DNA of 38,658 nt. Source: UM-FILTER-38-24 sp041663205 (GTDB lineage: Bacteria; Patescibacteriota; Gracilibacteria; UBA1369; LOWO2-01-FULL-3). Positions 7,289 through 15,608 of this stretch are shown here, in pieces (within the stretch, counting starts at the first letter, position 1; each line of letters starts with the position of its first letter). A program made the position numbers and the translations under genes. Location: assembly GCA_041663205.1 (NCBI GenBank), contig JBAZQZ010000008.1, forward strand, positions 1 to 38,658. Direction: 5' to 3'. The notes beneath the pieces were generated by a model, which had not been told where the DNA came from, ran no database searches, and was given only the letters and a program-made list of their open reading frames with translations.

Positions 7289-7783
7289 ATGGCAACCAAA
7301 GTTGACGAAAACATGGCCATAAATCTAGCAAGGTATTTTTTGTATCGTGCAAATTTTGACGGAGAAACAATTACTCCGTTAAAAATGCAAAAACTTCTTT
7401 ACTATGCTTATGTATGGGTTTTAATCAAAAAAGGTAATTGTATGTTTGATGAAAAATTCCAAGCATGGCCACGTGGTCCGGTACTCCCAAGTTTATACAA
7501 AAAATTGAAAAAATTTGAAGGTAGAGGCATAGATCCATCGTTTATAGAACTGGGAGATGAGGATGATTTGGAAGAATTAAAAAAAAGTTTTCCTGAAGGG
7601 ACATTGGAGATAATAGACAAAGTATATGATCAATATATCGTAAGAAATGCCTTTGAGTTGGTAACAATGACTCATAATGAAAAACCATGGAAAAGAGCAA
7701 GGCAAGAACTCCCTCCAACGGCGCATAGCACAACTGAAATATCAGACGAAGATATAATTGAAGAGTATGGGAAAAGAGAATAA
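7289..7783 (+). CDS. Panacea-domain (SocA/GepA-like, DUF4065) antitoxin
   Basis: A 164-residue protein with the Panacea domain signature: INLARYFLYRA at the start, TPLKMQKLLYYAYVW near residue 33, then FQAWPRGPVLPSLYKKLK near 56. The C-terminal half ends with the usual ELVTMTHNEKPWKRAR-like block near 127. Panacea domains neutralise many unrelated toxins by direct protein contact, and the gene usually sits next to its toxin. Here the next gene overlaps its end and fits as the toxin. There is no separate DNA-binding domain, so autoregulation is not obvious. The family assignment is firm; the antitoxin role is inferred from family and context. Confidence 0.88.
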   Translation: MATKVDENMAINLARYFLYRANFDGETITPLKMQKLLYYAYVWVLIKKGNCMFDEKFQAWPRGPVLPSLYKKLKKFEGRGIDPSFIELGDEDDLEELKKSFPEGTLEIIDKVYDQYIVRNAFELVTMTHNEKPWKRARQELPPTAHSTTEISDEDIIEEYGKRE

Positions 7784-8177
7784 ATTCAATATACCGGACA
7801 CAAAATTGCCAGCCACAAATCTAAAATTTAGTTTTGAGTTTTATGATACGAGTTGCAATAAATATTGCTTGTCCCGGTGGCCGGAAGAAAATATAGCAAT
7901 GGCACTAAAAAGACTAAAAGAAATATGTGAAAAAACATTTCAAGAATTGCAACGTGACAGAGTAACATATCGTTTGCATGAAATAGACTGGTCTCAGTGC
8001 AGGGAAGAAGGCTTCCCGAAAGGTAGAATAAACGAGATTCCAAACTTCCAATTTTCACTACTGGGAATAAATCAACAAAAAGCCAGAGTTTTTGGAGGTT
8101 ATGCAGATAACACATTTTTCATAGTTTGGTTCGACTTAAATCATGAAATTTGGCCAAGTTTTATGAAACATACGTAA
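7767..8177 (+). CDS. Putative toxin partner of the Panacea antitoxin
   Basis: A protein of about 136 residues overlapping the antitoxin gene by 17 bp. I take the ATG at 7767; a TTG three codons upstream is less likely. The C-terminal part reads FQFSLLGIN, then KARVFGGYADNTFFIVWFDLNHEIWP. This strand-turn-strand pattern ending in a FDxxHxxxP motif recalls RelE/ParE-like or related RNase toxins, but I cannot assign a family. The central RVTYRLHEIDWSQC region supplies histidine, arginine and acidic residues that could be catalytic. The order antitoxin-toxin and the overlap are typical of a coupled pair. The toxin function is inferred. Confidence 0.7.
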   Translation: MGKENKFNIPDTKLPATNLKFSFEFYDTSCNKYCLSRWPEENIAMALKRLKEICEKTFQELQRDRVTYRLHEIDWSQCREEGFPKGRINEIPNFQFSLLGINQQKARVFGGYADNTFFIVWFDLNHEIWPSFMKHT

Positions 8178-8192
8178 AAACACACCTCCCCT

Positions 8193-8220
8193 TTTCCATT
8201 ACAATTTTATTTGCTACAAT
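8193..8220 (+). promoter_or_regulatory. Promoter giving a leaderless ftsE transcript
   Basis: TTTCCA (8193-8198), a 16-bp spacer and TACAAT (8215-8220) with an extended TGC. The ATG begins 6 nt after the -10 box, so transcription would start at or within a base or two of the start codon. Confidence 0.55.
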
Positions 8221-8226
8221 ACAACC

Positions 8227-8883
8227 ATGATTTTCGTAGACCGCGTTACAAAAAAATTCGGGGATAAAAAAGTCCTGGACTCTGTGTCTTTCAAAGTGGA
8301 GGGAGGCGAATTTGTTTGCATCACGGGACATTCCGGCGCAGGCAAAACGACGCTTATTCACGCCATAATCGGCGCTGAAAAAACAAACGCCGGAAATATT
8401 TTTGTCGATAATTTACAAGTGCATAAATTAAAAGGGGAACGATTGCAGGCGTACAGAAGAAAAATCGGGATCGTTTTTCAGGACTACAAACTCCTTCCGC
8501 AAAAAACGGTTTTTGAAAATGTTGCATTTGCACTTGAGGTTTCAGGCTATCCAAAAGATTTTACACAAAAAAGAGTTACTGAAATTTTGAAACTCACAGG
8601 CCTTGAAGAATTCAGAAATAGTTTCCCCCGCGAAATCTCGGGAGGGGAAAAACAAAGAGTGGCAATCGCAAGAGCGCTTGTGCATGCGCCACAGCTACTT
8701 ATCGCCGACGAACCGACGGGAAATCTCGATCCGGAAAATGCCCTTGCACTCGCGGAACTTTTGCTTAAAATAAACAAGTCGGGAACGACAATAATACTTT
8801 CAACTCACAATAAAGACGTTGTAACTCGCGTCAAAAAAAGGGTAATAACTATTAAAGACGGGAAAATTATCAGCGACAAATAA
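8227..8883 (+). CDS. ftsE: FtsE-like ABC transporter ATPase (no adjacent FtsX)
   Basis: 218 residues, the normal FtsE length. Walker A is GHSGAGKT (34-41), the Q-loop is VFQDYKLLP, the signature is SGGEKQR near 138, Walker B is LLIADEPTGNLD and the H-loop is STHNK. The opening MIFVDRVTKKFGDKKVLDSVSF and the DYKLLPQKTVFENVAFALEV block match FtsE closely. FtsE pairs with the permease FtsX to control peptidoglycan hydrolases during division. Here no ftsX follows; purM starts 12 bp downstream instead. LolD/MacB-type ATPases share much of this sequence and are the alternative. A -10 box 6 nt before the ATG suggests a leaderless transcript. Confidence 0.85.
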   Translation: MIFVDRVTKKFGDKKVLDSVSFKVEGGEFVCITGHSGAGKTTLIHAIIGAEKTNAGNIFVDNLQVHKLKGERLQAYRRKIGIVFQDYKLLPQKTVFENVAFALEVSGYPKDFTQKRVTEILKLTGLEEFRNSFPREISGGEKQRVAIARALVHAPQLLIADEPTGNLDPENALALAELLLKINKSGTTIILSTHNKDVVTRVKKRVITIKDGKIISDK

Positions 8884-8895
8884 CTAACTTTACTT

Positions 8896-9933
8896 ATGGC
8901 AACTTACAAAGAATCCGGAGTGGATATATCTCTGGGCGACAAATGTTCAGGCTTAGCATACGCGGCGGCAAAAGCGACTTTCCCCGGGAGGAAAGGCATG
9001 ATCGGTGAACCAATGATTGAAGAAGGGGGATTCACCGGCGCAATGGACATGGGCGATTATCTGCTTGTGCAAAACGACGACGGCATCGGTACAAAAATGG
9101 AAGTCGCGGAAATGATGGAAAAATACGACACAATCGGATACGACTTGGTGGCTATGGTCGCGGACGATGCATCTTGTGTAGGCGCTGAAACAATCTCGGT
9201 TTCGAACACAATTGATGCAAACAAAGTGAATGAGAAAAAAATCACGGAAATGATGGAAGGGCTGAAGAAAGCCGCGATACAGCATAAGATAATAGTCCCC
9301 GGAGGAGAAATCGCAGAACTTGGCGACGTTTTAAACGGATACATTTGGAACGCGACAGCCGTCGGAGTTGTAGAAAAAAACAGGATAATTACGGGCAAAA
9401 ATATAAAACCGGGAGACAAGGTTATAGGACTTCAGTGTAACGGTTTCAGGGCAAACGGACTTTCACTTGTAAGACACGTTTTGAAACAAAAATTCGGCGC
9501 AAACTGGGTGAATGAAAAATATGATGACACGCGCACGTGGGGAGAAGTGGTTCTGATTCCGTCAGTGATTTTCACAAGCCTGATAATGGATTTGCACGGG
9601 AGATTTAAAGAACAACCAAAAGCGGAATTAAAAGGGATAGCTCATATCACGGGAGGAGGAATAGCGGGGAATTTCGGCAGAGTGCTGAAGAAAACAGGCC
9701 TTGGCGCAAACCTCGATAATCTACCTGTACCACACGAACAAATGCTGAAATTGATTGAAATGGGAAACATTCCGAAAGAGGACGCATACAGAACATGGAA
9801 CATGGGGGTCGGAATGATACTCGTTTCAAACGACGTCGACGTGATCACTGAGGCTTGTGCAAGACACAATATCAAGATGCAAGTCATTGGTGAAATTGTT
9901 GAAGGCGGAAAAATCACAATCAAGGGTTTATAA
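8896..9933 (+). CDS. purM: Phosphoribosylformylglycinamidine cyclo-ligase (AIR synthetase)
   Basis: 345 residues, a normal PurM length. The N-terminal YKESGVDISLGDKC block is the AIR synthetase hallmark. The nucleotide/metal motif NDDGIGTKMEVAE sits near residue 60, VADDASCVGAETISVSNTI near 95, a glycine-rich LKGIAHITGGGIAGNFGRVL near 248, and WNMGVGMILV near 302. It converts FGAM to AIR with ATP, the fifth step of purine synthesis. No other pur gene is in the window, and many CPR genomes lack the pathway, so this may be a lone salvage or repurposed enzyme. It follows the ftsE-like gene after 12 bp with a T-rich, Shine-Dalgarno-free start (TAACTTTACTT before ATG). Confidence 0.92.
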   Translation: MATYKESGVDISLGDKCSGLAYAAAKATFPGRKGMIGEPMIEEGGFTGAMDMGDYLLVQNDDGIGTKMEVAEMMEKYDTIGYDLVAMVADDASCVGAETISVSNTIDANKVNEKKITEMMEGLKKAAIQHKIIVPGGEIAELGDVLNGYIWNATAVGVVEKNRIITGKNIKPGDKVIGLQCNGFRANGLSLVRHVLKQKFGANWVNEKYDDTRTWGEVVLIPSVIFTSLIMDLHGRFKEQPKAELKGIAHITGGGIAGNFGRVLKKTGLGANLDNLPVPHEQMLKLIEMGNIPKEDAYRTWNMGVGMILVSNDVDVITEACARHNIKMQVIGEIVEGGKITIKGL

Positions 9934-9948
9934 AAATTTTAGAAAAAT

Positions 9949-9979
9949 TTTAACTTTTTTTAATGATTCCTTAATGTCG
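9949..9979 (+). repeat. Partial copy of the dispersed AT-rich element upstream of dprA
   Basis: TTTAACTTTTTTTAAT followed by TTAATGTCG. The second half equals the end of the 28-bp element at 16783 and 24091 read on the minus strand. The first half equals sequence just beyond the 24091 copy. The spacing between the halves is shorter here. Confidence 0.35.
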
Positions 9980-9989
9980 AGGGTTTAAG

Positions 9990-10013
9990 GTTAGATCATT
10001 TCTAACTTTTTTT
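9990..10013 (+). terminator. Terminator-like hairpin abutting the dprA start codon
   Basis: Stem GTTAGA (9990-9995) with TCTAAC (10001-10006), a 5-nt loop and seven Ts (10007-10013). The dprA ATG begins at 10014, right after the last T, exactly as at the xer gene. Confidence 0.65.
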
Positions 10014-10910
10014 ATGCAAATACTCCAACTCGCAGACAAAAATTATCCGACACAGCTCAAAGAAATTTATGATCCTCCGCAAAAATTATTTTACGAAGGG
10101 GATCTAAGCGTTTTGAATGCAACCTGCATCGCGGTTGTCGGCACAAGAAGACACACACAGTACGGACAAATGATGACGGAAAAGATTGTGGAAGAATTAT
10201 CCCGCTACGAAGTGACCATTGTTTCAGGGCTTGCAAAAGGCATCGACACGATTGCACACAAAACAGCATTGAAAAATAATATAAAAACAGTCGCGGTTTT
10301 ACCGAGCGGACTTATCGACGTTTATCCTCCGGAAAACAAAAATCTCGCGCAGGAAATTTCGCAAAAAGGACTTTTGATTTCCGAATACGAAGAAAATTCC
10401 AGGCCGTCAAAATATACATTTCCTCAAAGAAATAGAATCATTTCAGGGCTTTCTGTAGCGACCTTAGTCGTAGAAGCCCCGGAACGCTCCGGTGCGCTTA
10501 TTACGGCCCGTCTCGCACTGGAACAAAACAGAGAAATATTTGTTGTGCCACAAGATGTCGACAAATTTCAGGGGATCGGAGCATTAAAACTTTTGCAAAA
10601 GTGTGGCGCATATCCCGTTTCATCCGGGCAGGAAATAATCGAACAACTCAGTCTCCAACCAAAATTAAAACTGGAAATTGCAAATCCGCAAATGCCGAAA
10701 ACTCAGGGCGTTAAGCCAAAAATCGCATACAATATTTCACAGGAGGAAAAAGAAATTTTATTTTCAATGACAATGAATCGCGAAACATCTCTCGAAAAAA
10801 TAAAAAACAAATCAAAACTTGATACCCAAAAAATTCTCACAATTTTATCTTTACTTGAGATAAATAATTTTGTAATAAATAATGCTGGCAAATATATACG
10901 TAAGTGTTAA
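10014..10910 (+). CDS. dprA: DNA processing protein DprA (Smf)
   Basis: 298 residues. The Rossmann-like DprA core carries IAVVGTRRHTQYG near residue 40, IVSGLAKGIDTIAHKTAL near 70, VLPSGLIDVYPPENKNLA near 95, SRPSKYTFPQRNRIISGLS near 130 and the APERSGALITARLALEQNREIFVVP block near 155. A short linker and a C-terminal winged-helix-like domain (about 240-295) follow. DprA loads RecA on incoming single-stranded DNA during natural transformation. Together with the PilB/GspE-type ATPase and recA in this window it supports DNA uptake. The start directly follows a hairpin and T-tract. The MFS gene follows after 9 bp. Confidence 0.95.
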   Translation: MQILQLADKNYPTQLKEIYDPPQKLFYEGDLSVLNATCIAVVGTRRHTQYGQMMTEKIVEELSRYEVTIVSGLAKGIDTIAHKTALKNNIKTVAVLPSGLIDVYPPENKNLAQEISQKGLLISEYEENSRPSKYTFPQRNRIISGLSVATLVVEAPERSGALITARLALEQNREIFVVPQDVDKFQGIGALKLLQKCGAYPVSSGQEIIEQLSLQPKLKLEIANPQMPKTQGVKPKIAYNISQEEKEILFSMTMNRETSLEKIKNKSKLDTQKILTILSLLEINNFVINNAGKYIRKC

Positions 10911-10919
10911 TATCCAAAT

Positions 10920-12104
10920 ATGTACAAAATCAGAACCCCGCATAAAAACAAAGAAGGAAGAATATTTTCATGGCTGGCTCTTCTAATAGGCCTCGCGCTG
11001 AGCCTTGTAATTCCAATTTTTCCAAACTTCGTAAAAACGGTTTTGCGCACGGATTCAAACGTCAGTATTTTCTTTTCGGTAATGGCGTTAATGACTCTGC
11101 TTGGCGGACTTTGCAGTACAATAGTTTTCAAAAAACTGCAAAGAACAATGGTCTTAAAAGCAAGTTTCATAAGCCTGGCTGTCATTTATTTCATGCTGAT
11201 TTTTGTTGTAAGAATCACGGAACTTTCAGTTCTAACTACAATAAAATGTTGGTTTGAATTGTTTGCAGTTATCACACTTTCACTTTTCGTCAGAGACTTT
11301 TCAAACAGCAAAAACTTCGGAGAAGAAGAAGGTAAATATTTCAAATTTCAAAATATCGGATACTTGATCGGCCCGCTTTTAGGAGGATTTTTGGCAAGCC
11401 AATTCGGTTACGAAATAGTCTTTATTTTGGCTGCGGGAACAATACTTGGAGGCTTTGTTTATTTTTACAACCATCACGTGATTAAAGAATCGATGGCGAT
11501 AATAAACATGAAAAAAGAATCAACGATAAAACTTATAGATAATGTAAAAAATTATTTCAGCGATCCGAACAGAACAAAAGCATACTTCATCAGTTTTTCT
11601 TTGACGACTTGGTTTATGGTTAAAAGACTTTATCTTCCGCTCTACATAATGGCTTCCGGATACCTCAGCAGTGTAACGGGAATTGTATTTTCGTTAGGGA
11701 TAATCCCATTCATTTTATTGGAAGAAAAAGTGGGAAAATACGCCGATAAAAAAGGAATAAGACTCCCGATTTCCGTAGGATTTTTTATTATAGCGGGAGC
11801 GCTCCTTTTGACCTTCATAAGCCCATTCCCGATCTTAAACTTCATAATAATAATTCTCGCAAGCATCGGAGCGGCATTCATCGAACCTGTTCAAGAATAT
11901 TTCCTTTTGAAAAATACACCAAAAGAGCAAGAAGAAGATTTATTCGGCATTTATTCAACATCGGCGATAACGGCCGCATTTTTTGCACCGATAATAGGAG
12001 CACTCATTTTGGCCGTACTCCCTTTTAAATTCATATTCCTTGTTTTCGCGGTATTGATCGGAGCGGTAGGATTTTATTTCAGATCTACGCTAAAAGATTT
12101 GTAG
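10920..12104 (+). CDS. Major facilitator superfamily transporter
   Basis: 394 residues with about 11-12 hydrophobic helices and a central hydrophilic loop (about 190-215), the usual MFS layout of two six-helix halves. Typical features are a charged loop after helix 2 (FKKLQRTM), a GYLIGPLLGGFLASQFGYEIVF helix and loops with KYADKKGIRLP in the C-terminal half. The substrate cannot be told; drug or metabolite efflux is likely for this subtype. It lies 9 bp after dprA and is probably co-transcribed. Its last 20 bp overlap the end of the convergent gspE/pilB gene. Confidence 0.85.
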   Translation: MYKIRTPHKNKEGRIFSWLALLIGLALSLVIPIFPNFVKTVLRTDSNVSIFFSVMALMTLLGGLCSTIVFKKLQRTMVLKASFISLAVIYFMLIFVVRITELSVLTTIKCWFELFAVITLSLFVRDFSNSKNFGEEEGKYFKFQNIGYLIGPLLGGFLASQFGYEIVFILAAGTILGGFVYFYNHHVIKESMAIINMKKESTIKLIDNVKNYFSDPNRTKAYFISFSLTTWFMVKRLYLPLYIMASGYLSSVTGIVFSLGIIPFILLEEKVGKYADKKGIRLPISVGFFIIAGALLLTFISPFPILNFIIIILASIGAAFIEPVQEYFLLKNTPKEQEEDLFGIYSTSAITAAFFAPIIGALILAVLPFKFIFLVFAVLIGAVGFYFRSTLKDL

Positions 12105-13764
12105 TCCTGAACACCTCGTCGAGAGTTGTAAGACCTTGCGCGACTTTATTTAAACCGTCTTTTTTCATGGTTATCATCCCGTTTTTGAAAGCGACAGCCT
12201 CTATTTCCGTCAAAGATGCGTTTTTGAGCATCAGATTTTTCACCTCATCGTTGATAGTGATGGCTTCCGCTATCACAAGCCTTCCGAGGTACCCCGTGTT
12301 ACTGCATTCATCACATCCGTGAGCATGCGGAATTTTTTCCGGGATGGCAATTTTTTCATTATCAAATTCTTTTTTCTCGCTCTCCGCGATTGGATCAAGA
12401 GTCGAACATTTCGGACAAACTTTGCGCACCAACCTCTGTGCGACAACGGTATTCAATGCCGGCGCAATCATGAAAGGAGCAAGTCCCATATTTGTGAGAC
12501 GAGGAATCGCCTCAAGCGCGCTGTTTGTATGTAGTGTCGAAAGAAGTACGTGTCCGGTAAGAGCCGCTTGCGAAGCGGTTTGCGCGGTTTCAAGGTCACG
12601 AATTTCCCCGAGCATCACAATATTCGGGTCATTTCTCAAAATAGACCTAAGCCCCGCCGCAAAACTATATCCCGATTTATCACTTATCTGGCTTTGAACA
12701 ACCCCGCGAATATAATATTCAACAGGATCTTCAAGTGTAATTGTTTTTTTTGAAGGCGAATTCATGACATTCAACATCGAATAAAGCGTCGTGCTTTTAC
12801 CGCTTCCGGTAGGCCCTGTAACAAGCACCATCCCCTGTGAAATTTGAGTGGCGTCTTGCAAAGTTTTTAGAGCCTGCCCCTGAAAACCAAGTTCTTCAAG
12901 CGTCAAAGCTTTCACATCAGAAGGCAAATATCTGCAAACGAATGATTCCCCGTAAGGCGTCGGAATTGACGCGACACGAACGGCGATTTTCCTTTCATTA
13001 AAAGAAAAAACGTAACGTCCGTCCTGCGGAATTGCATTTATATTCAACTGCATTCCGCTTTTGAATTTTATCTGACTTGCAATTTTATGATACGTGTCAT
13101 TTGGTAAAGTAAAAACAATGTGCAAAATTCCGTCAATTCTGAAACGCACGACCGCTTCCTGTTCAGAAGGTTCATAATGAATATCCGAAGCCTTCGTTTT
13201 TAACGCGGCGATATCAAGAAAATTCAAAGCCTCTTCCGCAGTTACGCTCGCAAGTTTTGTCGGAAGATCTTTCAATGCGGTAATTTCTTTTTCATAAGTT
13301 TGAATGGATTTCTCCTCGACGCTTTGTACAAGTTCGATTTTTTTATATTTTTGAGTGGCGTCATAAAGCTTAAAAGCTTCCTCTATACCGATCTCGGAAG
13401 CCAGACTCAATTCAACTTCAAATCCGCCATCCCTAAGCATTTGAATGACTTTCTTTGTTTCCTCATTATCGGGATCCGACACTGCGATTTTCAAAGATTT
13501 CGCCGCCTTCAAAAACGGAATCATTTTCGCTTTTTTCGCTGTTTCAAGATCAAGAACTTTTATAAAATCCGGATTAAGAGGTGTACGCTCAATATCGATA
13601 TACGACATATTTTTCGCACGTGCCGCCTTCAAAACGGATTTCTCAAGAAATTCTCTGTTCACTAAAGAAACTTGGTCCATCGCAGTCTGATCGGTTAGAC
13701 CTTTTTGGGCTTGTTTAGGATTATTTCCTTCGATTTTTAGATTTTGGTCAGTTGTATCCGCCAT
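12085..13764 (-). CDS. pilB: Type IV pilus assembly / type II secretion ATPase (PilB/GspE family)
   Basis: 559 residues. The N-terminal GspE/PilB N-domain (about 60-140) includes TPLNPDFIKVLDLETAKKA. The ATPase core has LVTGPTGSGKSTTLYSML (Walker A near 316), the Asp box IRSILRNDPNIVMLGEIRD and the His box LTGHVLLSTLHTNSA. The zinc tetracysteine is CPKC near 449 and CDEC near 483. It powers pilus extension at the cytoplasmic face of the inner membrane. No other pilus genes are adjacent, so it is a detached member of the system. An extended -10 TGCTATAAT lies about 26 nt upstream. PilB and GspE cannot be separated by sequence alone; in CPR a pilus role is the better guess. Confidence 0.93.
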   Translation of the reverse strand: MADTTDQNLKIEGNNPKQAQKGLTDQTAMDQVSLVNREFLEKSVLKAARAKNMSYIDIERTPLNPDFIKVLDLETAKKAKMIPFLKAAKSLKIAVSDPDNEETKKVIQMLRDGGFEVELSLASEIGIEEAFKLYDATQKYKKIELVQSVEEKSIQTYEKEITALKDLPTKLASVTAEEALNFLDIAALKTKASDIHYEPSEQEAVVRFRIDGILHIVFTLPNDTYHKIASQIKFKSGMQLNINAIPQDGRYVFSFNERKIAVRVASIPTPYGESFVCRYLPSDVKALTLEELGFQGQALKTLQDATQISQGMVLVTGPTGSGKSTTLYSMLNVMNSPSKKTITLEDPVEYYIRGVVQSQISDKSGYSFAAGLRSILRNDPNIVMLGEIRDLETAQTASQAALTGHVLLSTLHTNSALEAIPRLTNMGLAPFMIAPALNTVVAQRLVRKVCPKCSTLDPIAESEKKEFDNEKIAIPEKIPHAHGCDECSNTGYLGRLVIAEAITINDEVKNLMLKNASLTEIEAVAFKNGMITMKKDGLNKVAQGLTTLDEVFRTTNLLA

Positions 13765-13789
13765 AATTCAGGTTCGTTTATATCTGAAC

Positions 13790-13798
13790 ATTATAGCA
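13790..13798 (-). promoter_or_regulatory. Extended -10 promoter of pilB/gspE
   Basis: On the minus strand TGCTATAAT, a perfect extended -10 element, lies 25 nt before the ATG. No clear -35 is seen, which is usual for extended -10 promoters. Confidence 0.55.
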
Positions 13799-13823
13799 GA
13801 AAATAGCTTTGAAAGGAAGGGGA

Positions 13824-15068
13824 TTACGCCACTTTCTTTAGAGCCTCCACAACTTCATTCGCGCCGGCTTCGTCTATACCCTCAACTTCCATCAAATCTT
13901 TTGCGCTAAGACCCTTAATTTGCTCTACAAGAGTAAGATTTGCCTTGGACAAAGCCTCGGTGAGAGGATCGCTTATTCCAAGATCGGCCAAATTTTCAAT
14001 CGCCATCTTGATTTCTCCTTTTTCATGAGGAGAAAGTTCTGAAATATCAAGAATATCTATTTCCCAACCGGTAAGAATTGAAGCCAAACGGACATTTTGT
14101 CCCTGTTTTCCTATCGCAAGAGGACGTTGATCAGGTTGTACGTAAACTTTTGCCCTTCTTTCCTTGTCAAAAAGTTTGATGGTTGTGACTTTTGCTGGAG
14201 CTAAAGCCGTTTTTATGTAATCCTCCATGGTTGCAGACCACTGAATAATATCGATTCTTTCGCCATTAAGTTCGTCCATTATATTTTGTACGCGAACACC
14301 CTTTTGTCCCACGCATGAGCCAATCGGATCGATTTTTGCATCATTGGAAAACACAGCGACTTTACATCTTATTCCGGGTTCTCGAGAAATAGATTTAACC
14401 TCCACAATTCCGGATTTTATTTCAGGAATTTCAAGCTCAAGAAGTTTGCGGACAAGGCTCGGATGCGTTCTTGAGATCATAAGTTGCGGACCTTTCGTAG
14501 TTTTGATAACTTTGTCCAAATAAAGTTTTATTCTTTGTCCGGAATAATATTTTTCGCCCGGAATTTGTTGATCGTAAGGCAAATTTGTCGTTGTTTTATT
14601 ATCCAAATTCACATAAACATTTGTGCCGTCAACACGATGAACGACCGAATTCAAAAGCTCATTTTCACGATCTTTAAACGTTTCGTACAAAACATCTCTT
14701 TCAGCGTCTTGAATTTTCTGAATTATTACCTGTTTTGCGGCCTGCGCTGCGATTCTCCCGTAATTCGTAGGGGTCACATCGATTCGGATTTTATCTCCGA
14801 TTTTGGCTTTCTTGCTGTATTTTTTCGCCTCAAGTTCGGACATTTGGAGATCGCTGTCTTCCACTTTTTTAACAACTTCCTTCACAACGAAAACGGTCGC
14901 AAGTCCTGAATTTTCATCGAGGTCCACGTCAATTTCCTGATTCTTGTTTCCGTAATCTTTCCTGAACGCGGCGCGTAAAGCGGCTTTTATAGTTTCAATT
15001 ACTTTATCTCTGGGGATATTTTTTTCGTCACATAGCTGATTTATTGCAGCAAGAAACTGTGATTGCAT
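13824..15068 (-). CDS. nusA: Transcription termination/antitermination factor NusA
   Basis: 414 residues. The N-terminal RNAP-binding domain starts AAINQLCDEKNIPRDKVIE. An S1 domain follows (about 130-205, with VVHRVDGTNVYVNL), then two KH domains (KIDPIGSCVGQKGVRVQNI and RPLAIGKQGQNVRLASILTGW). A single C-terminal helix-hairpin-helix-like repeat (about 360-414) ends the protein: LVEQIKGLSAKDLMEVEGIDEAG preceded by a short linker. NusA modulates pausing, intrinsic termination and rho-dependent events. Its gene follows recX after 39 bp in the recA-recX-nusA direction. The family identification is secure. Confidence 0.96.
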   Translation of the reverse strand: MQSQFLAAINQLCDEKNIPRDKVIETIKAALRAAFRKDYGNKNQEIDVDLDENSGLATVFVVKEVVKKVEDSDLQMSELEAKKYSKKAKIGDKIRIDVTPTNYGRIAAQAAKQVIIQKIQDAERDVLYETFKDRENELLNSVVHRVDGTNVYVNLDNKTTTNLPYDQQIPGEKYYSGQRIKLYLDKVIKTTKGPQLMISRTHPSLVRKLLELEIPEIKSGIVEVKSISREPGIRCKVAVFSNDAKIDPIGSCVGQKGVRVQNIMDELNGERIDIIQWSATMEDYIKTALAPAKVTTIKLFDKERRAKVYVQPDQRPLAIGKQGQNVRLASILTGWEIDILDISELSPHEKGEIKMAIENLADLGISDPLTEALSKANLTLVEQIKGLSAKDLMEVEGIDEAGANEVVEALKKVA

Positions 15069-15107
15069 ATGATTTCTTTTTAAAGATATAAAAACAAACA
15101 GGATAAA

Positions 15108-15608
15108 TTAATAATCCTGTTCTCTGCCACTAGAATAACAGGATTTTAATGTTGTGTAAATAGCTTCTTTCGAGAACCCTTTGGAGACAAGGAACTGAAA
15201 AGCTTTTTCCTTCTGCTTTTGAACCGGATGCTTACTCCAGAGCCTCATTTTCTTTTCAACAAGATCACAGCAGGCTTTGGACTCATCGAAATCGACGTGC
15301 TCAAAGCCTTCGTTTATGATGTCTTTATTTATGCCTTTTATACGCAGTTCCTGTTTTATAAGCGAAATCCCTCTCGGCCTAAATTGGATCCTGCTAAGGA
15401 CATAATCCTTCACAAACTCAGAGTCATCCAGATATTTCAGTTCTATAAGTCGAGCGATAACTTCATTTATCATGTCGACTTCAATCTCAGGATAACTTTT
15501 ACAAAGAGCGGATAATTTTTTTCTGATTTCAGAAATAGTGTATCTTTTCTTTGAGACAAGCCGTAAAGAATAATCCATCAGCCTGCTTTTATTAATGATC
15601 TTATTCAT
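15108..15608 (-). CDS. recX: Recombination regulator RecX
   Basis: I place the start at the ATG at 15608, giving 166 residues (MNKIINKSRL); it overlaps the recA stop by 8 bp. Earlier in-frame starts would lie deep inside recA. RecX three-helix repeats are visible: RLVSKKRYTISEIRKKL, VIARLIELKYLDDSEFVKDYV, RPRGISLIKQELRIKGINKDII and a final KAFQFLVSKGFSKEAIYTTLK. RecX binds the RecA filament and limits its growth. The direct overlap with recA implies coupled translation and joint control by the recA operator. Confidence 0.92.
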   Translation of the reverse strand: MNKIINKSRLMDYSLRLVSKKRYTISEIRKKLSALCKSYPEIEVDMINEVIARLIELKYLDDSEFVKDYVLSRIQFRPRGISLIKQELRIKGINKDIINEGFEHVDFDESKACCDLVEKKMRLWSKHPVQKQKEKAFQFLVSKGFSKEAIYTTLKSCYSSGREQDY

